From Pseudomonadota bacterium (GTDB lineage Bacteria; Pseudomonadota; Gammaproteobacteria; Steroidobacterales; GCA-2729495): DNA of 38,805 nt. Under the pieces are notes generated by a model, which saw nothing but the letters and a program-made list of their open reading frames with translations, was not told the origin of the DNA and ran no database searches. Both the position numbers and the translations under genes were made by a program. Position 1 is the first letter of the stretch; every line of letters begins with the position of its first letter. Shown piece after piece: positions 22,721 through 31,102 of the stretch. Location of the stretch: NCBI GenBank assembly GCA_963205295.1, contig CAUJIY010000132.1, forward strand, positions 1-38,805. The letters run 5' to 3'.

Positions 22721-23530
22721 ATGCGCTCGCCGGTCGTCGTCCTTGCCGTGCTCGTGGCCCTCAGCTGCGTCGGCGGCACCGCCCCGGCCCAGCACGAACT
22801 CACCGGTGAGCTGTCCGGGCCGAAGGCGCCGCCGGCCCGTGCCATCGTCGTCGTCGCCGGGGCCACCGGCCGCACCGGCCGGCTGGTGATCGCACAGTTG
22901 CAGGCGGGCGGACGTTACGAAGTCCGCGCGCTCGCCCGCGATCCGGGCAAGGCGCGCCGTGAGATCGGCGCCGGCTACACCTGGCTGGCGGCCGACGTGA
23001 CGCGCCCGGATACGCTGGCCGGACCGCTGCGTGGCGCGGCCTACGTGATCTGCGCCATCGGAGCCACGGCCCGCTCGGGGCCGAACGGCCCGGAATTCGT
23101 CGACTACGGCGGCGTGCGCAATCTGGTCGATTCGGCACGCCGTGCCGGTGTGCGCCGGTTCGTGCTGGTGTCCTCGATCGGAGCCGGCGGCGAGGGCGGC
23201 CTGACCCGCTGGATCCTCAACACCATCGGCGGCGACGTACTCGTCTGGAAAGCCCGCGGCGAGCGCTACCTCCGGGCCAGCGGCGTGCCTTATGTCATCG
23301 TCCGCCCCGGCGGCCTGCGCGACGGGCCGGGCGGCCGCACCGGGCTCAGGCTCATGCAGGGCGATACGGGTTTCGGACGCATCACGAGGGCCGACGCCGC
23401 CCGGATCGTCATTGCGACCCTCAACCAGCCGGCGGCGGTCGGCAGGACTTTCGAGGTCGTCGAAGACGAAGCGCTACCAGTGGACGCCTGGCGACAGGGC
23501 TTCACCGCCTTACAGGCGGATGCTTTGTAA
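22721..23530 (+). CDS. exported NAD(P)-binding SDR-like protein
   Basis: 269 residues. Residues 41-255 are an atypical short-chain dehydrogenase (NAD(P)H-binding, NmrA/SDR_a5-like): VVVAGATGRTGRLVIAQL gives the GxxGxxG dinucleotide loop, then RALARDPGKA, ICAIGATA, FVLVSSIGAGG, and VPYVIVRPGGLRDGPGG, which is typical of the family. Unusually, a signal peptide precedes it (MRSPVVVLAVLVALSCVGG... ending near APAQ). The protein is therefore predicted outside the cytoplasm, where NAD(P)H is scarce; a tightly bound cofactor or a membrane anchor is possible. GGAG eight bases upstream of ATG supports this start. No neighbouring gene reveals its substrate. Confidence 0.82.
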   Translation: MRSPVVVLAVLVALSCVGGTAPAQHELTGELSGPKAPPARAIVVVAGATGRTGRLVIAQLQAGGRYEVRALARDPGKARREIGAGYTWLAADVTRPDTLAGPLRGAAYVICAIGATARSGPNGPEFVDYGGVRNLVDSARRAGVRRFVLVSSIGAGGEGGLTRWILNTIGGDVLVWKARGERYLRASGVPYVIVRPGGLRDGPGGRTGLRLMQGDTGFGRITRADAARIVIATLNQPAAVGRTFEVVEDEALPVDAWRQGFTALQADAL

Positions 23531-23672
23531 AGAGATTCGACATATCGGCGGTGCTGGAAGATGGACAGCTGTGCGCACCGCGATTCCCGCGGCAGGCTTT
23601 TCCCCGGCTATTTCGGGTTATCGGGCCTGGCGGCGCACGTGGCGGGACGAACTCCCAGGAACAGGGTGTCGG

Positions 23673-23703
23673 TTGTATTTACAAGGATCACTGCAGGATG
23701 CAG
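23673..23703. promoter_or_regulatory. two palindromes upstream of the sigma54 promoter
   Basis: TTGTATTTACAA (23673-23684, arms TTGTA/TACAA) and CTGCAGGATGCAG (23691-23703, arms CTGCA/TGCAG) lie about 35-65 bases before the -24 element, within reach of an enhancer-binding protein. Assignment as activator sites is inference from position. Confidence 0.4.
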
Positions 23704-23736
23704 TCTGGGGTCGCCTAACTCTCTGTTTCAAAAGCA

Positions 23737-23753
23737 TTGGCACGCGGTTTGCA
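23737..23753 (+). promoter_or_regulatory. sigma54 (RpoN) -24/-12 promoter
   Basis: TTGGCACGCGGTTTGCA matches the consensus TTGGCACG-N4-TTGCA, with the essential GG (23739-23740) and GC (23751-23752) ten bases apart. Transcription would start near 23764, about 40 bases before the PEP-CTERM ATG. PEP-CTERM genes in several proteobacteria are known to be RpoN/PrsK-PrsR controlled. Confidence 0.85.
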
Positions 23754-23805
23754 GTGAAACAGCCGGAACGCTATGCTGAGCAAAAGCAACAGGAAGGGTG
23801 CACGC

Positions 23806-24549
23806 ATGACCTCGACTCCGCTGAAGATCCTCGGGACGTTGGCCCTGGCCGCGACGACCAGCCTCGCCCAGGCGGGTCTGATCCTCGACACAGCGGTCAC
23901 CGCTGCCTTCGTTCCAGGCGCGACCACGACCAACACCATCGGCAACGATCTGCCTGCGCCCCGCCCGAACACGCTGTACTTCGGCCAGCTGCGCGCGACC
24001 TCGGCCGGGGTTGTCGATTTCTTCTACGTCGGCAACGAGGCCAGCTACACCAACCGGCTGATTGTCGGTGAGAGCGTGGCGGTTTCGACGACCGGTCTGT
24101 CGGACACCTTCTACGCACCGCATGAACTGGTCGGTTCGCTGGCCGTTTCGGCGGGCGACCTGCTGGATTTCGGCTTCTGCACCACCGGTGGCGACGCGGT
24201 GCTCGGTTCGCGCTGCGTCTGGAACGACAGCGCCGCCTCGATCATCACTCAGTACAACTACGGGCTCGTCGGCGGATACCGCAGCATCGGCTACGCGGGT
24301 CTCTCCAACTACGATCCGACCACCGGCGCACGCACGTTCACGGCTGGGTCGGGCGGCGACCTGAACAACTGGATGGCCTTCTGGGACGACTCGGGCGCCA
24401 AGAACGACGACAACCATGACGACCTGATCATCGGTCTCAAGTTCCGCCCGACGGCGGTGGACGAGCCCGGCAGCATCGGCCTGGCGGTCATCGGCCTGTT
24501 CGGCCTGCTGTGGGCCACGCGCCGCAAGCCGCTGGCTGCGCGCCGCTGA
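23806..24549 (+). CDS. PEP-CTERM sorting-signal protein
   Basis: 247 residues. N-terminal signal peptide (MTSTPLKILGTLALAATT... to AQA), a secreted body rich in Gly, Thr, Asn and Asp with few cysteines, and a C-terminal tripartite PEP-CTERM tail: DEPGSIGLAVIGLFGLLW, then Arg-rich ATRRKPLAARR. Such proteins are processed by an exosortase and usually reach the outer surface or biofilm matrix with exopolysaccharide. The body's function is unknown. ATG 23806 is chosen because GGAAGG lies eight bases upstream and the signal peptide begins there. Transcribed from the sigma54 promoter and closed by a strong terminator, so it is monocistronic. No exosortase gene lies in the window. Confidence 0.88.
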   Translation: MTSTPLKILGTLALAATTSLAQAGLILDTAVTAAFVPGATTTNTIGNDLPAPRPNTLYFGQLRATSAGVVDFFYVGNEASYTNRLIVGESVAVSTTGLSDTFYAPHELVGSLAVSAGDLLDFGFCTTGGDAVLGSRCVWNDSAASIITQYNYGLVGGYRSIGYAGLSNYDPTTGARTFTAGSGGDLNNWMAFWDDSGAKNDDNHDDLIIGLKFRPTAVDEPGSIGLAVIGLFGLLWATRRKPLAARR

Positions 24550-24572
24550 CACCGAAGCACAAGAGACGAACG

Positions 24573-24602
24573 GAACGGCGCCTGCGGGCGCCGTTCTTTT
24601 TT
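24573..24602 (+). terminator. rho-independent terminator after the PEP-CTERM gene
   Basis: Perfect 10-bp stem GAACGGCGCC / GGCGCCGTTC with loop TGCG, followed by six T. About 25 bases after the stop codon. Confidence 0.93.
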
Positions 24603-24668
24603 GGGTTTATCCCGCAATTCAGGCCGGTGCGACTGTAGGGAATCGTCGCGGCGCGCCGTCCTGGCGAC

Positions 24669-27167
24669 TCACCCCACCCGGTACGCTGGCGCACGATCCT
24701 CGGCCGACTGCGCTGCAGCGGCCCCGGTGGTACGCCCGATGGCGCCCGGTTCGAAGTCGTCGACTCCGGTCAGCTCCATGACCAGGGCGTCGTAGCGGCG
24801 CAGCTGGTCGGCCTCGGCGGCGTTGACGATCCCCTGCCGTTCGGCCGCTTCGATCTGCTCGAGCGGGTGCTCGCTCGTCACGAGGCCACTGCGGATGGCG
24901 TCGCGCAGCCGCTCGTCGAGGGGTACCAGTGCTTCGGCCTGCTCCAGTGCGCGCTGCAGGGCGCCGAGCGGGCTGCCGGGTTCGTCGGCGGCGTAGATGC
25001 CCGCGCACAGCCGCTCGCGGGTCTCGGTGGGATGCGTGATGAGCGCCACGATCTGCCCGCCGAGATCGTCGTCCGGTGCCGAATACTGGCGCCCGCGGGG
25101 AAAGACCAGGGCACGCAGCGCGGAGGCCACCCAGCGGTTCGGCAGGTTGCGCAGGAAGCCGTGCAGCTGCTCCTGCGCGTGGTAGAGCAGGGTGCGGCAG
25201 GACCACTCCACCAGCGGCAGGTCTGCAGCGTGCTGTCCCTGGTTTTCGTAGTGCTTGAGTACCATGCTCGCCAGGTACATGGCGCTGAACACGTCACCGA
25301 GACGTGCCGACAGCAGTTCGCGCCGCTTGAGGCCGCCGCCGAGGGTCAGCATGGCGGCGTCCGCAGAGAGCGCGAAAGCGGCGCTGAAGCGGTTGACATG
25401 CTGGTAGTAGCGCGCGGTGGGGCCGCTCACCGGCACGCTGCTGTAGCGCGCATGCGTGAGCGCCAGCCAGAAGGAGCGCGCTGCGTTGCTGATGGCGTAG
25501 CCGATGTGGCCGAAAAGGTGGCGGTCGAAGCCGGCCAGCGCCCGCTCGAAATCCGGATCCTGCGCAGCCTCCATTTCCTTCAGCACGAACGGGTGGCAGC
25601 GCACCGCACCCTGCCCGAAGATGATCAGGCTGCGGGTGAGGATGTTGGCGCCCTCCACCGTGATCGCCACGGGCAGCACCTGGTAGCTGCGGGCCAGGTA
25701 GTTCGTCGGCCCCAGCATGATGCCCTTGCCGCCGTGCACGTCCATGGCGTCGTTGGCGATGCGCCGCGCCAGCTCGGTGCAGTGGTACTTGAGGATCGCC
25801 GAGGGCACGGCGGGCTTTTCGCCGCGGCCGAGCACGGTGCAGGTCACGCTGACCGCGGCGTTGATGATGTAGGCGTGCCCGGCGATGCGCGCGAGTGCCT
25901 CGCCGACCCCCTCGAAGCGTGCGATCGGCAGGTTGAACTGGCGGCGAATGCGCGCATAGGCGCCGCAGGCGTGCACCGCCGCACGGCCGCCGCCCATGGC
26001 GTTGGCGGGCAGCGTCACGCCGCGACCGGCCGAGAGCTGCTCCATGAGCATCTTCCAGCCCTGGCCGGCGCGCTCGCGCCCGCCGATGATGTAGTCGACC
26101 GGCACGAACACGTCGTGCCCGCGGGTCGGGCCGTTCTGGAACGGAATGTTGATCGGGAAGTGGCGCCGGCCGATTTCGATGCCGGGCAGGTGCGTCGGGA
26201 TCAGCGCTGCCGTGATGCCGTACTCGTCCTGTTCGCCGATGAGGTGCTCGGGGTCGTAGAGCTTGAAAGCGAGGCCGAGGACGGTGGCGATCGGCGCCAG
26301 CGTGATGTAGCGCTTGTCCCAGTTGAGGCGGATGCCGATCACCTCGCGGCCCGCAAACACGCCGCGGCACACCACGCCGGTATCGAGGATCGAGGCCGCA
26401 TCGGAACCCACGCGCGGGCTGGTCAGCGCGAAACAGGGGATTTCCTCACCGCGGGCGAGGCGCGGCAGGTAATGGTCCTTCTGCTCCTCGGTACCGTAGT
26501 GCATCAGCAGTTCGGCCGGTCCGAGCGAGTTCGGCACCCCGATGGTCGAGGCGGCGACCGCGCTGCGGCTGGCGAGCCGGGCGAGCACCATCGCCACGGC
26601 CAGCGGCGAGAATTCCAGGCCGCCGTAGCGCTTCGGGATGATCATGGCGAAGAAGCGCTGCCCGATGATGTAGTCCCAGGTCGCGCGCGGCATGTCGCCG
26701 AGTTCGTGGGTGATTTCCCAGTCGTCGAGCCGCCGGCACAGTTCCTGCGTCGGCCCGTCGAGGAAGGCCCGCTCCTCGGCCGTGAGCTGCGGCGGGGGTA
26801 GTGCTGCCAGCCGGCTCCAGTCGGGCAGCCCGGTGAACAGTTCGCCGTCCCACCACACGGTACCCGCCTCGAGCGCCTCGCGTTCGGTGGCCGACAGCTG
26901 CGGCACCAGCGTGCGATAGAAGCGCAGCAGCGGGGCGGTCAGCTGCTCGCGGCGAAACCGGGTGAAATTCAGCGCGAGCAGGCCACTCCACAGCGCCGCG
27001 AGCAGCAGCCCGAAGAGCCAGTGCGGCCCGGCGAGCGTGAAGTAGGCGACCAGGGCGAGGCCGAGCGTGGCCGTGGCGGTGCGCAGGTCGACGCGCCGGT
27101 ACGCCAGGGCCAGCCCGACGGCTGCCAGTGCCAGGGTCCAGAACAGCCAGTTGAGGAAGGCGAGCAC
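24669..27167 (-). CDS. fadE: acyl-CoA dehydrogenase, FadE type
   Basis: 832 residues, the size of E. coli FadE (814) and about twice an ordinary acyl-CoA dehydrogenase. Two or three N-terminal hydrophobic segments (LAFLNWLFWTLALAAVGLAL; LFGLLLAALWSGLLAL) imply membrane association. The central dehydrogenase has CFALTSPRVGSDAAS, WDKRYITLAPIATVLGLAF and the FAD/substrate region up to VEGANILTRSLIIFGQGAVRCHPF. The C-terminal ~300 residues are the FadE-specific DUF1974 part. Catalyses the first step of fatty acid beta-oxidation. Starts at GTG 27167 with GGAGGA seven bases upstream. Single-gene unit lying behind the mdh terminator; no FadR-like site was recognised. Confidence 0.95.
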   Translation of the reverse strand: MLAFLNWLFWTLALAAVGLALAYRRVDLRTATATLGLALVAYFTLAGPHWLFGLLLAALWSGLLALNFTRFRREQLTAPLLRFYRTLVPQLSATEREALEAGTVWWDGELFTGLPDWSRLAALPPPQLTAEERAFLDGPTQELCRRLDDWEITHELGDMPRATWDYIIGQRFFAMIIPKRYGGLEFSPLAVAMVLARLASRSAVAASTIGVPNSLGPAELLMHYGTEEQKDHYLPRLARGEEIPCFALTSPRVGSDAASILDTGVVCRGVFAGREVIGIRLNWDKRYITLAPIATVLGLAFKLYDPEHLIGEQDEYGITAALIPTHLPGIEIGRRHFPINIPFQNGPTRGHDVFVPVDYIIGGRERAGQGWKMLMEQLSAGRGVTLPANAMGGGRAAVHACGAYARIRRQFNLPIARFEGVGEALARIAGHAYIINAAVSVTCTVLGRGEKPAVPSAILKYHCTELARRIANDAMDVHGGKGIMLGPTNYLARSYQVLPVAITVEGANILTRSLIIFGQGAVRCHPFVLKEMEAAQDPDFERALAGFDRHLFGHIGYAISNAARSFWLALTHARYSSVPVSGPTARYYQHVNRFSAAFALSADAAMLTLGGGLKRRELLSARLGDVFSAMYLASMVLKHYENQGQHAADLPLVEWSCRTLLYHAQEQLHGFLRNLPNRWVASALRALVFPRGRQYSAPDDDLGGQIVALITHPTETRERLCAGIYAADEPGSPLGALQRALEQAEALVPLDERLRDAIRSGLVTSEHPLEQIEAAERQGIVNAAEADQLRRYDALVMELTGVDDFEPGAIGRTTGAAAAQSAEDRAPAYRVG

Positions 27168-27214
27168 GGCGGGGTCCTCCGGGCGACGCGTGGACAGTAC
27201 TTGGAATATAAGCG

Positions 27215-27243
27215 AAAAAGGGCCCGGACTCGCGTCCGGACCC
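27215..27243 (-). terminator. rho-independent terminator after mdh
   Basis: On the minus strand, GGGTCCGGAC, loop GCGA, GTCCGGGCCC, then five T. One G-T pair interrupts an otherwise complete 10-bp stem. Lies 41 bases after the mdh stop. Confidence 0.92.
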
Positions 27244-27283
27244 TCGTGATGTGATGCAGGCGCCGCGGCGGCTGCCGCCGCGA

Positions 27284-28267
27284 TCAGCGCGGCAGCAGGT
27301 CTGCGATCGCGGCGCGCTCCTCGCGCAGCTCGCGGTCGGTGGCGTCCATGCGCTCGCGGCTGAAATCGTTCACCGGCAGCCCCTGGACGATTTCGTAGCG
27401 GCCCTTGGCGCAGCGGCAGGGAAACGAGTAGATGACGCCTGCAGCGATGCCGTAGCTGCCGTCGGCGGGCACGGCCATGCTCACCCAGTCGTCGCCCGGG
27501 GTACCGAGGACCCAGTCGCGCACGTGGTCGATCGCTGCGGAGGCAGCCGAGGCCGCGCTCGACAGGCCGCGTGCCTTGATGATCGCCGCACCGCGCTGCT
27601 GCACCGTGGGAATGAAGTCCCCGGCGATCCAGTCCTGGCCGACGAGATCGCGCGCCGCGCGGTCGCCGACCACGGCCTGGCTGATGTCCGGATACTGGGT
27701 CGAGGAGTGGTTGCCCCAGATGGTCATGCGCTTGATCTGGGTGACGTGGGTGGTCGTCTTCGCCGCGAGCTGCGCCAGCGCGCGGTTGTGGTCGAGGCGC
27801 GTCATCGCGGTGAAGTTGGCCGGATTGAGGTCCGGAGCGTTGCTCTGGGCGATGAGCGCATTGGTATTGGCCGGATTGCCGACCACCAGCACGCGGATGT
27901 TGCGGCTGGCGTGCTCGTTCATCGCCTTACCCTGCGTGGAGAAGATCTTCGCGTTCTCCTTCAGCAGATCGGCGCGCTCCATGCCGGGTCCGCGCGGCTT
28001 CGCGCCGACCAGCAATGCATAGTCGGCATCGCGGAAGGCTTCCTCGGCCCGGTCGGTCGCCACCACCCCGTGCAGCGTCGGGAAGGCGCAGTCCTCGAGT
28101 TCCATGACCACGCCCTTCAGGGCATTCAGTGCCGGGGTGATCTCGAGGAGCTGCAGGATCACGGGCTGGTTGGCGCCGAGCAGCTGTCCCGAAGCGATGC
28201 GGAACGCGAGCTGGTAGCCGATCTGGCCGGCGGCACCCGTGATGGCGACTCTGGCGGGCTGGGTCAT
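27284..28267 (-). CDS. mdh: malate dehydrogenase
   Basis: NAD-dependent interconversion of malate and oxaloacetate in the TCA cycle. 327 residues, belonging to the larger MDH type related to cytosolic eukaryotic enzymes and common in Xanthomonas-like bacteria. Motifs: [14 protein letters not shown] (Rossmann loop), the active-site loop [15 protein letters not shown] with substrate arginines, [27 protein letters not shown] (catalytic Asp and Arg), and [12 protein letters not shown] with the catalytic His. ATG 28267 is preceded by GGAGGAAGG. Ends at a clear terminator. Confidence 0.96.
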   Translation of the reverse strand: MTQPARVAITGAAGQIGYQLAFRIASGQLLGANQPVILQLLEITPALNALKGVVMELEDCAFPTLHGVVATDRAEEAFRDADYALLVGAKPRGPGMERADLLKENAKIFSTQGKAMNEHASRNIRVLVVGNPANTNALIAQSNAPDLNPANFTAMTRLDHNRALAQLAAKTTTHVTQIKRMTIWGNHSSTQYPDISQAVVGDRAARDLVGQDWIAGDFIPTVQQRGAAIIKARGLSSAASAASAAIDHVRDWVLGTPGDDWVSMAVPADGSYGIAAGVIYSFPCRCAKGRYEIVQGLPVNDFSRERMDATDRELREERAAIADLLPR

Positions 28268-28398
28268 GGAAGGCCTTCCTCCGAAGCTGTCTGGACGTCG
28301 TCTTGCGCCCCACCATGCGCACCACGCGCGGGGGTGGGGGGCCGACGGGGCCGGGATTCTACCACCGGGCCGTGCCGCGGGGCGGCACGGTGGTGGAC

Positions 28399-28740
28399 TT
28401 ACGGGTTCTTCGCCTTGTGCAGGCGGACCTGCTCGTTGTAACGGGCCGCCACCGCATTCAGGGCATCGACTGCCGCGTTGTGCCGGGCCGTGTGCACCTT
28501 CTTCTGTTCGTCGGTGACGGCTTCGCCGAGCGCCTTCTCCTCGTCGTCCATGCAGGCGAGATATTCCTCGACCCTGGCCATGTACTCGCGGACCGCGCCG
28601 TTAGCCGCCTTCATGTCGTCCTCCGACGCCGTGCTGCCGTCGGGAATGGTGACTTCCGGTGGATAGGTGCAGGCAGCTGCAGCGAACGGCGGGGCGAGCA
28701 GTGCAGCGGCGGCAATCAGCGAGCAGGCAATCGGTTTCAT
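28399..28740 (-). CDS. small periplasmic protein of unknown function
   Basis: 113 residues with a signal peptide ([22 protein letters not shown]), leaving a mature protein of about 90 residues that starts [16 protein letters not shown] and continues as a charged helix with one more Cys ([14 protein letters not shown]). The two cysteines could form a disulfide. I recall similar small exported proteins in Xanthomonas-type genomes but no function. A CATAAT hexamer (28775-28780, minus) and AAGGG about ten bases before the ATG give it a plausible promoter and ribosome site of its own. Confidence 0.8.
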   Translation of the reverse strand: MKPIACSLIAAAALLAPPFAAAACTYPPEVTIPDGSTASEDDMKAANGAVREYMARVEEYLACMDDEEKALGEAVTDEQKKVHTARHNAAVDALNAVAARYNEQVRLHKAKNP

Positions 28741-28835
28741 GTGTCTGAGGCCCTTGCGTGACGGGGTGGCGGTGATTATGCCGCAGGCCCGAGCCGGTGG
28801 TCATGACCTGACGGCGGCATTCCGTCAGCCGGGTG

Positions 28836-30893
28836 TCAGGCGAGCAGGCGGCGAAAGACGGGGGTGCCTTGCTGCTGGGACTGCAGCAGCTGCCGGAACT
28901 CCACGGCTTTCATCGGCTCGCCGAACAGCAGTCCCTGGACATAATCGCAGCCGGCCGCGCGCAGGAACTCGAGCTGGCCCGCCGATTCCACGCCTTCGGC
29001 GATGACGTCGAGCTTCAGGCCATGCCCCATCTGGATGATGGTGCGTACGATCATGGCGTCGTCCGCATCCGTGGCCGCGTCGCGTACGAAGGAGCGGTCG
29101 ACCTTCAGGGTGTTGATGGGAAACTTCTGCAGGGCGCTCAGCGACGAGTAGCCGGTGCCGAAGTCGTCGATGGCGAGCGACAGCCCCATGTTGTAGAGCT
29201 CGTCGAGCACCTTGAGGGTACGCTCGGCGTCCTCCATCAGGGTGCTCTCGGTGATCTCCAGCTCGAGGCTCGCCAGCGCCACACCGTGGCGACGGCAGAT
29301 GCCGAGGACGCGCTGGCTGAAGTTCGGCTGGCGCAGCTGCTTGAGGGAGAGATTCACGGCGATCCGGCCGGGGAACAGCTGCTGTGCCTGCCAGGCCTTG
29401 AAGTCGTGGCAGACCCGGTCGAGCACCCACTCCCCGATGTCGAGAATCAGGTTGCTTTCCTCGGCGAGCGGAATGAACTCCGAGGGCAGCACGAGTCCGC
29501 GCTCGGACAGGTCCCAGCGTACCAGCGCCTCGGCGCCCACTACCCGTCCCGTCGTCACGTCGACCTTGGGCTGGTAGTGCAGCAACAGTTCGTCGCGCTC
29601 GAAGGCGCGGCGCAGCTTGCTCTTCAGCATCAACCTTTCGGTGGCGAGCGCATTCATCTCGGGGTTGAAGAGCTCGAAGGAATCGCCGCCGGCGCGCTTG
29701 GCGTGGTAGAGGGCGGAGTCGGCACTGCGCACCAGGTCGATCACGTTGCGGGCATCGCCCGGGTAGATCGCGATGCCGATGCTCGCCGTCATGTGGATCT
29801 GGTGGCCGTGGAAGGCGAAGGGCCGGGCGATCTCGCGCAGGATGCGCCTGGCGCTGTCGGCGAGCGCGGCCTCGTTCTCCCTGTCGTTCGCGGCACCCTC
29901 GAGGATCACGCCGAACTCGTCGCCGGCGAAACGTCCCATCACGGTGCTTTCCGGCAACAGGCGCCCGACGCGCTCGGTGAGTGTCTCCAGGCACACGTCA
30001 CCGGCACTGTGGCCATAGATGTCATTGATGTCCTTGAAGCGGTCGACGTCGATGTACAGCAGGGCGAACTGCCGGCCCTGGCGTCCCGAACGGGCGATGG
30101 CGCGCTGCATGAGGTGCTGGAACTGCATGCGGTTCGGCACCTTGGTCAGCGCATCGATGCGGGCGAGGTAACGGATGCGCTGCTCGGCGAGCTTGCGTTC
30201 GGCAATGTTGCGGGCGGCGACGACATAGCCGCGCATGGCCGGATCGCTGCCGTGGAACTGCGACACCGTGTAGGAGACCGGGACCTCCTGGCCGCCTGCT
30301 CCGAGCAGGGCACTCTCCCGTGCGCGCGGGCCGGTCTCGGCCAGCTGGAACTCCCCAAATTGGCCAGCGGTGAACAGGTCTGCGACCTCACGCCCGATGA
30401 GCCTGCCCTCGTCGCAGTCGAGCAGCTGGCAGGCAGCCGGATTGGCGCGGGTGACGTGGCCGGCAGTATCCACGAGCAGCAACGCTTCGCTCATGCTGGC
30501 GAGTACCTGGACAAGGTAGTCGCGGGAGATGGTCGCCGTGCGCAGCCGTTCGCGCAGTTCGTCGAGGCGGCGCGCGAGTTCGCCGAGTTCGTCGTTGCGC
30601 TCGAGGGTGAGCGGCCCGTCGTAGTCACCGGCAGTCATGCGCCCGGCGCTGCGGATGAGCTTGCGGATGTCGCTGACCTGGTTGCGGGTCCAGACGGCGA
30701 GCAGCGCGAATACCGTCACCAGGACTGCCGTGGTCACCGTCAGTGCGAGCAGGGGGGTTGCGTAGTCCGTCGTGCTGAGGTTCGCCGAGCGATGCAGCAC
30801 AACGTACAGGCCGATGACGGCGACAGCCACGGCCAGGGCGCACACCGTCACCGTGGTGAGCACGTTTCCGGGAAACAGGCTGCGGGGCTTCAT
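28836..30893 (-). CDS. membrane PAS-GGDEF-EAL cyclic-di-GMP protein
   Basis: 685 residues. Two membrane segments (10-32 and 46-68) enclose a short periplasmic loop, then a HAMP domain (~70-122), PAS (~125-235), GGDEF (~242-408) and EAL (~420-670). The diguanylate cyclase signature is AGDEF (323-327) rather than GGDEF; Ala at the first position is often tolerated. The phosphodiesterase domain keeps its key residues: EALVRW (455-460), NLSLKQL, ELEITES, DDFGTGYSSL and VIAEGVES, so c-di-GMP hydrolysis is expected. ATG 30893 follows AGGA; a GTG at 30917 is the alternative. Divergent from the receiver-TM gene, suggesting a shared signalling task. Confidence 0.93.
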   Translation of the reverse strand: MKPRSLFPGNVLTTVTVCALAVAVAVIGLYVVLHRSANLSTTDYATPLLALTVTTAVLVTVFALLAVWTRNQVSDIRKLIRSAGRMTAGDYDGPLTLERNDELGELARRLDELRERLRTATISRDYLVQVLASMSEALLLVDTAGHVTRANPAACQLLDCDEGRLIGREVADLFTAGQFGEFQLAETGPRARESALLGAGGQEVPVSYTVSQFHGSDPAMRGYVVAARNIAERKLAEQRIRYLARIDALTKVPNRMQFQHLMQRAIARSGRQGRQFALLYIDVDRFKDINDIYGHSAGDVCLETLTERVGRLLPESTVMGRFAGDEFGVILEGAANDRENEAALADSARRILREIARPFAFHGHQIHMTASIGIAIYPGDARNVIDLVRSADSALYHAKRAGGDSFELFNPEMNALATERLMLKSKLRRAFERDELLLHYQPKVDVTTGRVVGAEALVRWDLSERGLVLPSEFIPLAEESNLILDIGEWVLDRVCHDFKAWQAQQLFPGRIAVNLSLKQLRQPNFSQRVLGICRRHGVALASLELEITESTLMEDAERTLKVLDELYNMGLSLAIDDFGTGYSSLSALQKFPINTLKVDRSFVRDAATDADDAMIVRTIIQMGHGLKLDVIAEGVESAGQLEFLRAAGCDYVQGLLFGEPMKAVEFRQLLQSQQQGTPVFRRLLA

Positions 30894-31053
30894 CGCGTGT
30901 TCCTGTCCGTCCGGCACGCTGGTTGTCGTTATCGCGCAGGCCCGCTGCCGGCCGGGCCCGTACCCGCATTCTAGCAGGAGGTGCCGGCCGCGACCGCCAG
31001 GTTCCCGGCCGGCGGATGTGTGACGCAGGCGCTGTTTTCCCCGGGCCTGGCGC

Positions 31054-31059
31054 TACAAT
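31054..31059 (+). promoter_or_regulatory. candidate -10 (TACAAT) of the receiver-domain gene
   Basis: TACAAT in a GC-rich setting 43 bases before ATG 31103. A T-rich GCTGTTTT at 31031-31038 lies at about -35 spacing but is a weak match. Confidence 0.45.
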
Positions 31060-31102
31060 CATCGTGCATTTCCGGCCCCGTCCCGGCGTGGAAGCCCCGC
31101 GT

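Larger units (their letters stand above)
23531..23805. other. intergenic region with the control elements of the PEP-CTERM gene
   Basis: Holds two short palindromes (23673-23703), a sigma54 promoter (23737-23753) and an AGGAAGGG ribosome site just before 23806. The first 140 bases show no recognisable gene, terminator or RNA. Confidence 0.6.

Noticed and set aside
24867-26801. 644-codon plus-strand frame opposite fadE
   Set aside because: Antisense shadow; FadE motifs are continuous on the minus strand over the same bases.
28833-30974. 713-codon plus-strand frame opposite the GGDEF-EAL gene
   Set aside because: No domain is visible, and the opposite strand encodes a protein with complete HAMP, PAS, GGDEF and EAL motifs.
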